Positions 1 to 6,315 of a stretch of DNA of 11,597 nt are shown here, piece by piece (positions within the stretch are counted from its first letter, which is position 1; the number at the start of each line of letters is the position of its first letter). Below the pieces are notes generated by a model. That model was not told the origin of the DNA. It did not search any database and saw only the letters and a list, made by a program, of their open reading frames with translations. Origin of the DNA: Lachnospiraceae bacterium UBA2864 (GTDB taxonomy: Bacteria; Bacillota; Clostridia; Lachnospirales; Lachnospiraceae); assembly GCA_002350525.1 (NCBI GenBank), contig DEFA01000023.1, positions 32,342 through 43,938 of the forward strand. The letters run 5' to 3'. Made by a program: the position numbers and the translations under genes.

Positions 1-159
1 GTAATAACCATCTGCAGCAAACCAAATGCTGCGATCGTGCATGTCTAAGTATTTTTGTTTCTTTGACATTTGCAAGCGTTGTGTAACGGCCTGTATGTCC
101 AGAATACCACTTTCGGCCGCAAACCTCAACAGCTCACTGTCAGATATTCTGTTTTCCAA
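1..159 (-). CDS. int: Tyrosine-type integrase, N-terminal part (truncated by window edge)
   Basis: The reading frame is open from a TTG at 159 to the window edge and gives 53 residues beginning LENRISDSELLRFAAESG. The end of this segment (KYLDMHDRSIWFAADGYY) matches the usual N-terminus of Firmicutes phage tyrosine integrases, in which a short helical region is followed by a K/R-rich stretch and an 'H..IW.g.DGYW' motif that opens the SAM-like arm-binding region. The catalytic domain lies outside the window. I chose TTG because no ATG occurs in frame between the upstream TGA and residue 31, and AAGGTGG sits 8 bases before it; an ATG at residue 31 is the alternative. The gene follows the HTH gene closely, so excision or integration may be expressed with the replication genes. 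Confidence 0.7.
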   Translation of the reverse strand, partial: MENRISDSELLRFAAESGILDIQAVTQRLQMSKKQKYLDMHDRSIWFAADGYY

Positions 160-177
160 ACCGCTACACCACCTTCA

Positions 178-402
178 CTACACCTGCTCTAAATGAACAA
201 GGTCTTTAAGCTCGCATTTAAGCACAACGGACAGGTTTACAAAGTTCTCATAAGATGGTGTTGTCTCGCCCCTGATCCATCTGTTTATTGTTGAGCTATC
301 AGCATATCCCAGCTTTGCAGCCAGGACTTTTGACTGAATGCCTCGCTTGTACATCATCAGTTTTATCTTTTTGCCTGTGACCTTCTTATCAACTCTATAC
401 AT
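178..402 (-). CDS. Small Cro/C1-type HTH DNA-binding protein
   Basis: This 74-residue protein is essentially one helix-turn-helix domain. Residues about 10-60 fit the lambda repressor-like (XRE) fold: KKIKLMMYKRGIQSKVLAAKLG supplies helices 1 and 2, SSTINRWIRGETTPS the recognition helix and following turn, and YENFVNLSVVLKCELKDLV the last helices. It lacks the C-terminal dimerisation or cleavage domain of full repressors, so a Cro-like regulator or an excision-control protein is more likely than an SOS-cleaved repressor. The start overlaps the end of the helicase-loader gene by 8 bases, with AAGGGGG 8 bases upstream. Its place just before the integrase suggests a role in the lysis/lysogeny or excision switch, but its operators were not identified. 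Confidence 0.85.
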   Translation of the reverse strand: MYRVDKKVTGKKIKLMMYKRGIQSKVLAAKLGYADSSTINRWIRGETTPSYENFVNLSVVLKCELKDLVHLEQV

Positions 403-943
403 CGTCTACACCCCCTTTATTTAGCAGAGGTGTGTGTGCCACACCAATCTGCTGGATCTGTTCTCGTAACTGACAGGGGAGCTGTGCAAATTCAGTTTTT
501 CTCTGCTTTGCAACTCTGAATCCCCTAAGAAAATTTGATTGAATAACTGTCCCGACTTCCTGAGAATCTAACATAGCCCATTCTTTTAATGTCTCAGGTC
601 TACCTACAGCTATCTGGCAGATTTCCGGAAGATTATCAAACTCTTCCTTGGCTCTATAATTAGCATTACAGATTGCCTTGTAGACTCTCGCCCAAGCCTC
701 ACCCTCAGATATATCGTTATGAACTTCGGTTATGCTTGCCATATGTTTCCTTATTCCTGCTATCGTTGGGGGGAACTCATTGTTAGCCATATATTTCTGT
801 ATTGCAGTCTGCACAACCATGTAGTCATCACCCTTAAACATTTCGTACCATACATCGAAAGCATCTTTATCCGCTATGAACTTCGGATCGCTATAGACAG
901 CTTTCATGGCCTTAACTAATATCGAAAACTGCTCTCTTGTCAT
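395..943 (-). CDS. Replicative helicase loader/inhibitor, SPP1 G39P-like
   Basis: The 182-residue product has the organisation of phage helicase loaders related to SPP1 G39P. The N-terminal helical domain (about 1-75) contains the signature FPPTIAGIRKHM, preceded by a W-Y-E helix and a 'V..AI.KYM..N' helix. The C-terminal half has the conserved 'FLRGFRVAKQRKTEFAQLP' region (about 138-156), which in relatives lies in the helicase-contacting part. Such proteins load the replicative DnaB-type helicase at the phage origin. No phage helicase, primase or polymerase gene is visible, so the element probably recruits host enzymes. The ATG at 943 has AAGGGAGAG upstream and follows the replisome organiser by 12 bases, the common initiator-then-loader order. 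Confidence 0.8.
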   Translation of the reverse strand: MTREQFSILVKAMKAVYSDPKFIADKDAFDVWYEMFKGDDYMVVQTAIQKYMANNEFPPTIAGIRKHMASITEVHNDISEGEAWARVYKAICNANYRAKEEFDNLPEICQIAVGRPETLKEWAMLDSQEVGTVIQSNFLRGFRVAKQRKTEFAQLPCQLREQIQQIGVAHTPLLNKGGVDDV

Positions 944-955
944 ACTCTCTCTCCC

Positions 956-1708
956 TTATACCCAATCATCTACCTGACTTACCCGGTTCTTTATCGCATC
1001 CATATATGCCGATGCGGAACCTTTGCTCTTACCATTGCCGCCGTTATCATGTTTTTCCCAAGTTCTGATAGCGGCTTTCCAATCCTTCATTTTGTTCCTG
1101 CCTACCATCCATCCCTTAGATTCGTAAAAATCTATAAACGATTCAGGATCAATAGTATTTCCTCTCTCGATACAATATGCTTTTACTTCATCAACTGTTG
1201 GAGGAACAAATTTTGTGCTTTCTCTTTTAGATGAATCTTTAGATTCATCTTTTCTCTTTATACTAATCTTATCTATACTATCCTTATCTATACTAATCTT
1301 ATCTATACTATCCTTACCTATACTGGGTATACCTTTATTGGGTATACCAGCTGGTATACCATCATCGTTAAATGTATACGCTCCGTTCTTGTCAATGAGC
1401 AGATTAGCCTTATCTTCGATGTATTTTGTCTCTTGATAACGGTCATTTCTGAGATAGTTGTTAATTCGCCAATGCTTAATGACAATAACACCATCTTCAA
1501 AAGGCAAAATAAATTTCTTGGCTATAAGGACTCTAAGGTCATCCTCTGTTGATCCTGTAATTCTTATAATGGTTCTTGCATTATTAACAAATCCATCATC
1601 ATCCGCCATCATTCCCATAGTCATATATAAACATCTAGCCCCTAATGGCATATCCAAAAATGCATCACTTAAAACAATTGATTTTGCAAACATTCTTCTC
1701 TCAGCCAT
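956..1708 (-). CDS. Phage replisome organiser / replication initiator
   Basis: This 250-residue protein has three parts. Residues about 1-95 look like the winged-helix N-terminal domain of phage replisome organisers (MFAKSIVLSDAFLDMPLGAR, then 'GFVNN..TI' and 'VIVIKHWRINNYLRNDR'). Residues about 115-165 are a low-complexity linker with GIP repeats and the period SIDKISIDKD. Residues 168-220 carry the conserved C-terminal motif (PTVDEVKAYCIERG, FIDFYESKGWMVGRNKMKDW, AAIRTWEKH) of these proteins. The N-terminus should bind origin DNA and the C-terminus should recruit the helicase loader encoded next. The linker DNA is itself an array of iterons and palindromes, a position where lambda O and several Gram-positive phage initiator genes hold their origin. 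The start has GGAGG 9 bases upstream. Confidence 0.85.
   Translation of the reverse strand: MAERRMFAKSIVLSDAFLDMPLGARCLYMTMGMMADDDGFVNNARTIIRITGSTEDDLRVLIAKKFILPFEDGVIVIKHWRINNYLRNDRYQETKYIEDKANLLIDKNGAYTFNDDGIPAGIPNKGIPSIGKDSIDKISIDKDSIDKISIKRKDESKDSSKRESTKFVPPTVDEVKAYCIERGNTIDPESFIDFYESKGWMVGRNKMKDWKAAIRTWEKHDNGGNGKSKGSASAYMDAIKNRVSQVDDWV
1229..1250. repeat. Perfect inverted repeat beside the candidate origin
   Basis: AGATGAATC at 1229-1237 is the exact reverse complement of GATTCATCT at 1242-1250, with a 4-base loop TTTA. It lies inside the replisome organiser gene, adjacent to the iteron array. It encodes the lysine/serine-rich KDESKDSS stretch, so it may partly reflect low-complexity coding, but a 9-base perfect stem beside iterons fits origin architecture. 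Confidence 0.7.
1254..1327. repeat. 15-bp iteron array inside the replication initiator gene (candidate origin)
   Basis: On the plus strand the unit CTTATCTATACTATC occurs at 1268-1282 and 1298-1312. The variant ending AAT is at 1283-1297. More degenerate units lie at 1254-1267 and 1313-1327. The larger period is 30 bases: 1261-1290 and 1291-1320 differ at one position. The array is AT-rich and encodes the SIDK(D/I)SI linker, and it is flanked by an inverted repeat on one side and GGTATACC palindromes on the other. Its position within the initiator gene parallels lambda ori inside gene O, so initiator binding here is a reasonable inference. The repeat itself is directly visible. Confidence 0.8.
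1326..1360. repeat. Three GGTATACC palindromes, two forming a perfect 20-bp palindrome
   Basis: GGTATACC occurs at 1326-1333, 1341-1348 and 1353-1360. The last two with the central AGCT form a perfect 20-bp palindrome at 1341-1360. They encode GIPAGIPNKGIP in the initiator linker. Directly adjoining the iterons, they could be a second class of protein-binding site or a cruciform at the candidate origin. Confidence 0.75.
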
Positions 1709-1730
1709 ATCTCATAGCCTCCGTTCCGAG

Positions 1731-3623
1731 TTAATTTAATATTTCTATGTATCCGGCATTTTTAACAATAAGCGCTCTTTCGAGTGACATAGAAATAATA
1801 GTTCCCTTTTTTAATAATTTCTGAAACCCAAGATCTGTATAATCCTGCTTAACCTCAACAAATACGTTGCTTTTATCAAAGTTGTAGTCATTCTTAGGCT
1901 TGGCATCTCCTAAAATTTCAGTCCATTGTTTAATGATTTTATCGTTGTCGTGTTCATGCTCAAATTGTGGAATATGCACAAACTGCTTTATATGATCATC
2001 CGTCCATTCTTTCACATCAAACGGCAAGGTGTATCCGTTATAGGACACCTTAAAACCTACTTCACTAAGCACCGGAAGAGGCGTGGCTATAACAGCGGTG
2101 CCCACTTCAAGAGCCTCAGCAATTGAATAACAATATGCTTCTGTATCCGATAGCTGCACCAAATAATCCGCAGCCTTAATGTACGGTTTTATATCCAGTT
2201 TAGGCTTCATAAAGAGCACGTTATCCGGCATATTCATAGTTCTGTCGCTAAATATGATCCAGGTATAAGGAATGTTAAGCTTATTCAGCATTTCAGCCAG
2301 CTTATACATTCTCTTCTGGCCTTTTTCAGACGTTCCCAGTCTTGTCGCGGAAACTAATGTAAGAGCCTTATTTGCAGCACTTGGATATGTAATGTTGTGA
2401 ATTATCCGCTCATTAGGGAAAACTCCCGCAAATGACTTCCTAGCGGCCTCAGAAACGAAAACCGTGTAGTCTCTATCGTCAGGAACCTTGCCATCATATG
2501 CTTCTCTGCATGTATGAACCATCTGAACAGATTGCTGATAGCTAACATTTTCCGGAATACTGTCTAAAACCCTGTTAATTATCAAAGTGTCACATATATA
2601 CTTTTTGCTAGGATCTATCTTCTCTATCTTGACATGAGGGATTAGCCTCATTATTTGCTTAAGATCCATTGTTTCATAAAGTACGATAATGTCTTTTTTG
2701 TCCTTCATCTGCATACAGAAGTTATATATAAACGTTTCTATGCCGCCTATAGCCAATGTATATTTGGTCCATATAATGACCTGGGATCTAATTGGCGTTG
2801 GGATTATATTTATAAGGTTTGTTTTCTCGCCTCTTGCTTCATGCGCATTTATATTCAGTGGAGGCAATATCTGGCACCATCTTTTCAACTCAGGGATCTG
2901 ATTATTATGTGTAAGCAGGAAAACTTCATTTGTTTCATCCGCCTTCTTAATCTCATCAATCAGATATGACATATCTGGCGTAACTTCTCGGAAGTAATAA
3001 ACAATCCTTTTTACATCAAGTTCACCTGCTAAATATCGCTTAGACAGGCTGTTCGGCGTTGTGGTCCTATAAAAGTACATATAATCCGTAATTACAGACT
3101 TGTCCTTGATCTTCATATATCCTAATCGGCGGCTAAAATCTTCATCTTCTGTAGCTCTTTTAAGCTCGTTGAAACGAATATCACCTATATATGATCGTTT
3201 AAATACTCTTGTGCAGGCCGAGGGATTTCCAAGGCAATCATTTACGCTATTTAGTTTATAATCGTGTTTAACGCCTCCCGGAAGGCTTTTCCAACTAACT
3301 TCGCAGATATTGAAGTGTTCTGTATCTATCTTATTGATAATCTGCTTAATGTAGTCTGTGGCAACCAGATCATCTGCATCTATGAATGCGATATATTCTC
3401 CGGAAGAGTTTTCAATACCGGTATTTCTGGCTCCTGCTAATCCCTTATTATCCTGTCTGATGACTTTAAGCCACGGATATTCACTCTTGAATGGTTCGTT
3501 GCTGCCATCGTCTATCAGAATCACTTCTACTTCATCCGTAATCTGAGGTTTCAGACATTCCAAAAGTTCATTTATATAAGGCTCAGCGTTATAAAAAGGT
3601 ATTATTATGCTAAATTTTTTCAT
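1731..3623 (-). CDS. Two-domain glycosyltransferase (GT2 + GT4-like) with C-terminal phage-type module
   Basis: The 630-residue protein starts with a GT-A, family 2 domain (about 1-215): FSIIIPFYNAEPYI, the LIDDGS nucleotide-binding strand, NKGLAGARNTGIE, the DADD metal-binding motif at 82-85, and TEDEDFSRRL near 159-167 as the usual ED region. A linker leads to a GT-B, family 4-like domain (about 280-570) with IGGIETF at 292-298, the VSATRLGTSEKG strand and an E-x7-E pair (E495, E503) in TEAYCYSIAEALEVGTA. Residues about 586-629 form a small extra module (VFVEVKQDYTDL..KKGTIISMSLERA..V..AGYIEIL) resembling short modules in phage structural proteins. It may add two sugars in succession, perhaps to the virion. 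The substrate is not deducible. No signal peptide or membrane helix is seen, so it is probably cytosolic. The start (GGAAGGA upstream) overlaps the preceding frame by 14 bases. Confidence 0.85.
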   Translation of the reverse strand: MKKFSIIIPFYNAEPYINELLECLKPQITDEVEVILIDDGSNEPFKSEYPWLKVIRQDNKGLAGARNTGIENSSGEYIAFIDADDLVATDYIKQIINKIDTEHFNICEVSWKSLPGGVKHDYKLNSVNDCLGNPSACTRVFKRSYIGDIRFNELKRATEDEDFSRRLGYMKIKDKSVITDYMYFYRTTTPNSLSKRYLAGELDVKRIVYYFREVTPDMSYLIDEIKKADETNEVFLLTHNNQIPELKRWCQILPPLNINAHEARGEKTNLINIIPTPIRSQVIIWTKYTLAIGGIETFIYNFCMQMKDKKDIIVLYETMDLKQIMRLIPHVKIEKIDPSKKYICDTLIINRVLDSIPENVSYQQSVQMVHTCREAYDGKVPDDRDYTVFVSEAARKSFAGVFPNERIIHNITYPSAANKALTLVSATRLGTSEKGQKRMYKLAEMLNKLNIPYTWIIFSDRTMNMPDNVLFMKPKLDIKPYIKAADYLVQLSDTEAYCYSIAEALEVGTAVIATPLPVLSEVGFKVSYNGYTLPFDVKEWTDDHIKQFVHIPQFEHEHDNDKIIKQWTEILGDAKPKNDYNFDKSNVFVEVKQDYTDLGFQKLLKKGTIISMSLERALIVKNAGYIEILN

Positions 3624-3873
3624 TGCTCATTCCTTCCAATAGATCTTCATACTCATTGAAAAACCAGGTTTCAAAATCCTCAAACTTCTTAACACGTTCA
3701 AAGTTATCTTCTATAGCATCACGGTGAAGCTCATACTGGCGTTTAAATCCTTGATTTCTTAGTGTTTCTATAACCGCGGGTATATCTTCAAAATGCGGCA
3801 CCCTTATAATTCCTTTTGAATTGAAAAATTCAGTTATTTTTTTAGCACCAAAATATATAGGGATCTGCCTTTT
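3610..3873 (-). pseudogene. Broken C-terminal fragment of a GT10 fucosyltransferase-like gene
   Basis: Read in frame from just after a TGA at 3874-3876, this stretch gives 87 residues including QIPIYFGAKKITEFFNSKG, then IIRVPHFEDIPAVIETL and a helical tail ending EYEDLLEGMSNEKI. 'IPIYxGxxxIxxxFNxKxxIxxxxFxDxxxxIExL' is the C-terminal signature of family 10 alpha-1,3-fucosyltransferases. The expected 200 or more upstream residues are missing: the frame is closed by a stop four codons before the motif, and the upstream region reads in other frames. Only the part from a GTG at 3801 (63 residues; AAAGGA 9 bases upstream) has a plausible start, and it begins after the IPIYFG motif. I infer decay by deletion and frameshift, with the tail perhaps still translated because it overlaps the next gene. 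Family assignment is by motif memory only. Confidence 0.55.
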
Positions 3874-4097
3874 TCATATCTACGCATATATTTAACATTT
3901 TCTTCTTCGAGCATTATCAGAAAATGTTTCCATAAATTTATAGGATGTCTGTCGCTGCATGCTAAATCTGGAGCATCTATCAAAAATGTAAAAATATAAT
4001 TCCTGTTCAATACTAAGTAGAAATTAACATATAGTTCAGCCTCTGCTCCCTCAATATGTTTTATCGCTTTAGTTGAAAATAGACGAATCTTTTTCAT
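3834..4097 (-). CDS. Hypothetical 87-residue protein
   Basis: I do not recognise this protein. It begins MKKIRLFSTKAIKH and has a hydrophobic, beta-rich centre (YVNFYLVLNRNYIFTFLI), a DAPDLACSDRHPINLW segment and a basic C-terminus (YEKGRSLYILVLKK). The ATG at 4097 has GTGAGG 8 bases upstream and follows the capsid gene by 32 bases. Its end overlaps in sequence, in a different frame, with the fucosyltransferase-like fragment, and its stop follows a run of seven A. The opening KKIRLF resembles the first strand of GT10 enzymes, so it may be the altered N-terminal remnant of the same gene, but the rest does not support that clearly. It lies where a head-tail connector would be expected and shows no connector features. 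Confidence 0.45.
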   Translation of the reverse strand: MKKIRLFSTKAIKHIEGAEAELYVNFYLVLNRNYIFTFLIDAPDLACSDRHPINLWKHFLIMLEEENVKYMRRYEKGRSLYILVLKK

Positions 4098-4129
4098 TCC
4101 TTATCCTCACTTTCTACGTTTGCCTTGCA

Positions 4130-5212
4130 TTAGACTATATAAAATAAATTAGTAATCATGTATGTCTCATCCATTCTCTCGAATGAAGGAAGAACTATCT
4201 CAGAAACAGTAGTCTTTGTATGAACCGGATCATCAGTAAGCTTAACTGAAACTGCGATACCAGTCTCAACGAGAGCAACCTTCTTTGATGGATCTTTAAC
4301 ACCGGTTCTCTCATCTGGTGTCATACCAAACCAAGTTGTACCAAGTGTGCCATCCGGAAGAAGAGTAACCATTGTGTCAGGATAGAACTTCTGAACCTGT
4401 CCAGTCTCATCCTTGTACTGCTTTGAGTAAACGATGATTGTGATCTGAAGCTCTGTTGAGAAGATTTCCTTAACTCTAGCATCTGTAATAATTACATTTG
4501 CTGTAGTATTCTGAGCAAGGATATAGTTCTTAATCTTCTTATTCTGCTTAAGAAGGTTCATAACTGCCTTAGAACAAATCATTCTTGAAGGACGTGTACC
4601 TGTCTTAGCTTCAACTGCATCCTGAGCATCCATAACATCCTGCATAGGATCTGAGTGCTCAGTATCGCTCCAAAGAGATGTGCCGCTAAGCTCTGTAAAG
4701 TTTGTTGATGCATATGTTCCGTTAGGATCATAGTCATAAGCATATGTAGCGTTATCAGCCTGGATTGAAATTGAAGGCTTACCATTCTCATTTGCAAGAA
4801 GAGACATTCTCATTCTCTCAGGAACAACCTCAGCGCCCTCAATAAGAGTCTCAGCATCATTGTAGATTCTGTCTCTTACTTCTGGGAAGAATGGGCTAGA
4901 AGCGTCCTCAAGCTTCATAAGCTCCTGCTCATCCTCTTCCTTGATAAGCATTGATTCCTTGAAGTAAGCCATCTCTGTTTCCTGCATCTCCATACCTTCA
5001 CGGCTTCTGATTGTAGAAACAGCATCAAAAGCACTTGGCTTAAGGGAAACCGGAAGTCCCTTAGATGTCTTGATCCACTTAAGGTCAAGGCCCATCTTCT
5101 TCTGTGCCGGGAAAAGTCCAACTCCAAGATAAGGAATCTTATTGCTTGCTACTTCCTCATGTACAGTAGCGATGATTCTTGGTGTATAAATATCATTTAC
5201 ATTAATACTCAT
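4130..5212 (-). CDS. Major capsid protein, lambda gpE-type
   Basis: The 360-residue protein matches the Phage_cap_E family (lambda gpE, 341 residues) in length and motifs. The clearest match is the C-terminal block at about 258-300, TIIVYSKQYKDETGQVQKFY then PDTMVTLLPDGTLGTTWFG, which parallels the gpE 'VVYSGQY..NG..K.FLPDNTMVL' region. Earlier, VPERMRMSLLANE and the acidic SLWSDTEHSDPMQDV segment followed by a helix fit the family. The N-terminus lacks the long helical delta domain of HK97-type capsids, in line with a separate scaffold gene. It should form the icosahedral shell with the decoration protein encoded just upstream. AAGGAGG lies before the ATG and the gap to the preceding gene is 21 bases. 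Confidence 0.85.
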   Translation of the reverse strand: MSINVNDIYTPRIIATVHEEVASNKIPYLGVGLFPAQKKMGLDLKWIKTSKGLPVSLKPSAFDAVSTIRSREGMEMQETEMAYFKESMLIKEEDEQELMKLEDASSPFFPEVRDRIYNDAETLIEGAEVVPERMRMSLLANENGKPSISIQADNATYAYDYDPNGTYASTNFTELSGTSLWSDTEHSDPMQDVMDAQDAVEAKTGTRPSRMICSKAVMNLLKQNKKIKNYILAQNTTANVIITDARVKEIFSTELQITIIVYSKQYKDETGQVQKFYPDTMVTLLPDGTLGTTWFGMTPDERTGVKDPSKKVALVETGIAVSVKLTDDPVHTKTTVSEIVLPSFERMDETYMITNLFYIV

Positions 5213-5233
5213 TATTATTTCCTCCTTCCCTGA

Positions 5234-5563
5234 TTAGTCGAATACGATGTTAGGCAGAGCAGCCTTAAGAGCTGATCCGTACTCAACACCTGAATGTGCA
5301 GCAGCTACAGCCGAATTAACTGTTGCGAATGCTACAATCAGGGAACCATTAGGGTTATCTGAATAAACATCGTTGAGCAGTATGCCTTCTGCTCCTGTAC
5401 CTGAAGCCTTCTTTTTGCCATCTCTTGCGAGTGGAGTTCCTGCCTTGCATACACCATTTGTGAATGCGCCGGCATCAACTGTTACAGGTACAAAAAGTTC
5501 TCCACCAAGTCGTCTCTTAAGAATCTCTGGTGAAGAGGTTACACTTGATTCTGTAAACTTCAT
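5234..5563 (-). CDS. Head decoration protein, lambda gpD-like
   Basis: This 109-residue protein has the features of small head-stabilising decoration proteins paired with gpE capsids. It has a flexible polar N-terminus (MKFTESSVTSSPEIL), then short beta segments: FVPVTVDAGAFTNGVCKAGT, the typical 'AGTPLARDGKKKASGTGAEGIL' strand-turn-strand and LLNDVYSDNPNGSLIVAFATV, ending in a small hydrophobic helix (ALKAALPNIVF). Related proteins form trimers on the outer shell and lock it after DNA filling. AGGAGG lies 7 bases before the ATG. It sits between scaffold and capsid genes, the usual place. The family call rests on size, position and the AGTPL..d....G.GA.GIL.ndV pattern. Confidence 0.7.
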   Translation of the reverse strand: MKFTESSVTSSPEILKRRLGGELFVPVTVDAGAFTNGVCKAGTPLARDGKKKASGTGAEGILLNDVYSDNPNGSLIVAFATVNSAVAAAHSGVEYGSALKAALPNIVFD

Positions 5564-5587
5564 TTTGTTTTCCTCCTATAAAGTTTT

Positions 5588-6145
5588 TTAAGTATAAGCA
5601 TTAACTATATCGTCAGACGCTTTAGTACCGCGGCCAATAGATCCTGCTATTTCCTTAGCATATGCATCTTCAGCCTCATCCTTACCGCCTGGATTCTGAC
5701 CATCACTGCCATCAGGATCACCTGTGTTATTCATTCTTTCCTTGTCATATGATGCTATGACACTCTTCTTTAACTCGCCCATAACTGCAGCAATGTCGCC
5801 GCCCTCTTCCATTGTCTTAATGAACTTGTCAGCATCATCGTTTGAAAATCCCTTATCCTTAAGGTCATTCTTAAGCTGCATGTTCTTAATGGTTTTCTGA
5901 GCTTTGTTATTTGCTTCAGTAAGCTTGTCAATCTGAGCCTGCCAATCATCAGGTGCGCCAGATTCAGCTTTGGCTTTTAACGCTTCAAGTTCCTTCTGTG
6001 CAGCTTCAAGCTCCTTAGAAGTGTCCTTGAGTTCTTTGTTCTTTTCCTTTTCAGCGTTCACTTCCGATCCATTAGCATTAAGAAATGCTGTTATCTGCTC
6101 TTCTGTTGCTGTTGGGAAAATATTCATTACGTCCTGTCTTGTCAT
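5588..6145 (-). CDS. Phage scaffold protein, GP20-type coiled coil
   Basis: I place the start at the ATG at 6145 (185 residues, MTRQDVMNIFP), because AAAGGAG lies 6 bases upstream; a GTG at 6160 would put that ribosome binding site inside the gene. A helical head (TEEQITAFLNANG) leads into a long charged coiled coil at about 28-105 (KEKNKELKDTSKELEAAQKE, then IDKLTEANNKAQKTIKNMQL). The helix-turn segment LKDKGFSNDDADKFIKTME follows, then a Gly/Asp/Pro-rich linker and a short C-terminal helix that probably contacts the capsid protein. This is the layout of GP20/DUF4355-type scaffolds that guide procapsid assembly and leave before packaging. No head protease gene is visible. It is the first gene after two tandem terminators. 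Confidence 0.8.
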   Translation of the reverse strand: MTRQDVMNIFPTATEEQITAFLNANGSEVNAEKEKNKELKDTSKELEAAQKELEALKAKAESGAPDDWQAQIDKLTEANNKAQKTIKNMQLKNDLKDKGFSNDDADKFIKTMEEGGDIAAVMGELKKSVIASYDKERMNNTGDPDGSDGQNPGGKDEAEDAYAKEIAGSIGRGTKASDDIVNAYT

Positions 6146-6238
6146 ATCGACTCCTTTCACACACGCTTTTTTATCGCAGGTCGCTTCTGCTGTGCTGCCA
6201 TGATTACGCTATCGGCTTGCAAATTTTTGTATAATAAA

Positions 6239-6270
6239 ACCGCCTTACCCAAAAAATTTGAGTAGGCGGT
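6239..6270 (-). terminator. Second of two tandem rho-independent terminators
   Basis: ACCGCCT at 6239-6245 pairs with AGGCGGT at 6264-6270, and AC at 6247-6248 pairs with GT at 6262-6263 around a bulged T, giving a GC-rich 9-bp stem. On the minus strand the stem is followed by TTTTATTATAC. It lies between the 60-residue gene and the scaffold gene, downstream of a first, stronger hairpin. Expression of scaffold and capsid must therefore depend on readthrough, antitermination or a promoter I could not identify. Confidence 0.75.
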
Positions 6271-6289
6271 AGAATTATTTGTATAAAAA

Positions 6290-6315
6290 AATCAGCCTGA
6301 TCTCTCAAGCTGATT
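6290..6315 (-). terminator. First tandem rho-independent terminator with GAGA tetraloop
   Basis: The arms 6290-6300 and 6305-6315 form an 11-bp stem (one G-U wobble in the RNA) closing a GAGA loop, a GNRA-type tetraloop. On the minus strand it is followed by a run of T (A run at 6285-6291 on the plus strand). It overlaps the stop codon of the 60-residue gene. This is a textbook intrinsic terminator placed inside a head-gene cluster. Confidence 0.85.

Noticed and set aside
1254..1360. CRISPR-like short repeats
   Set aside because: The units are 15 bases without unique spacers and sit in frame inside a conserved gene; iterons explain them better.
1215..1436. 73-residue plus-strand frame with Ile/Leu/Ser repeats resembling a membrane helix
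   Set aside because: It is the antisense translation of the iterons and palindromes in the initiator gene and has no ribosome binding site.
3837..3843. Programmed -1 frameshift at A7 joining the 87-residue ORF to the fucosyltransferase-like tail
   Set aside because: The conserved IPIYFG motif lies upstream of the slip site in the tail frame, so a shift at A7 would leave it out; decay is the simpler reading.
6157..6201. 14-residue leader peptide MAAQQKRPAIKKRV before the scaffold gene
   Set aside because: The ATG lacks a convincing ribosome binding site, and its stop merely overlaps the region of the scaffold ribosome binding site; too short to support.
6180..6238. Promoter after the tandem terminators (TATTAT or TTGCAA elements)
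   Set aside because: No -35/-10 pair with acceptable spacing of 16-18 bases was found, so the scaffold promoter is left unassigned.
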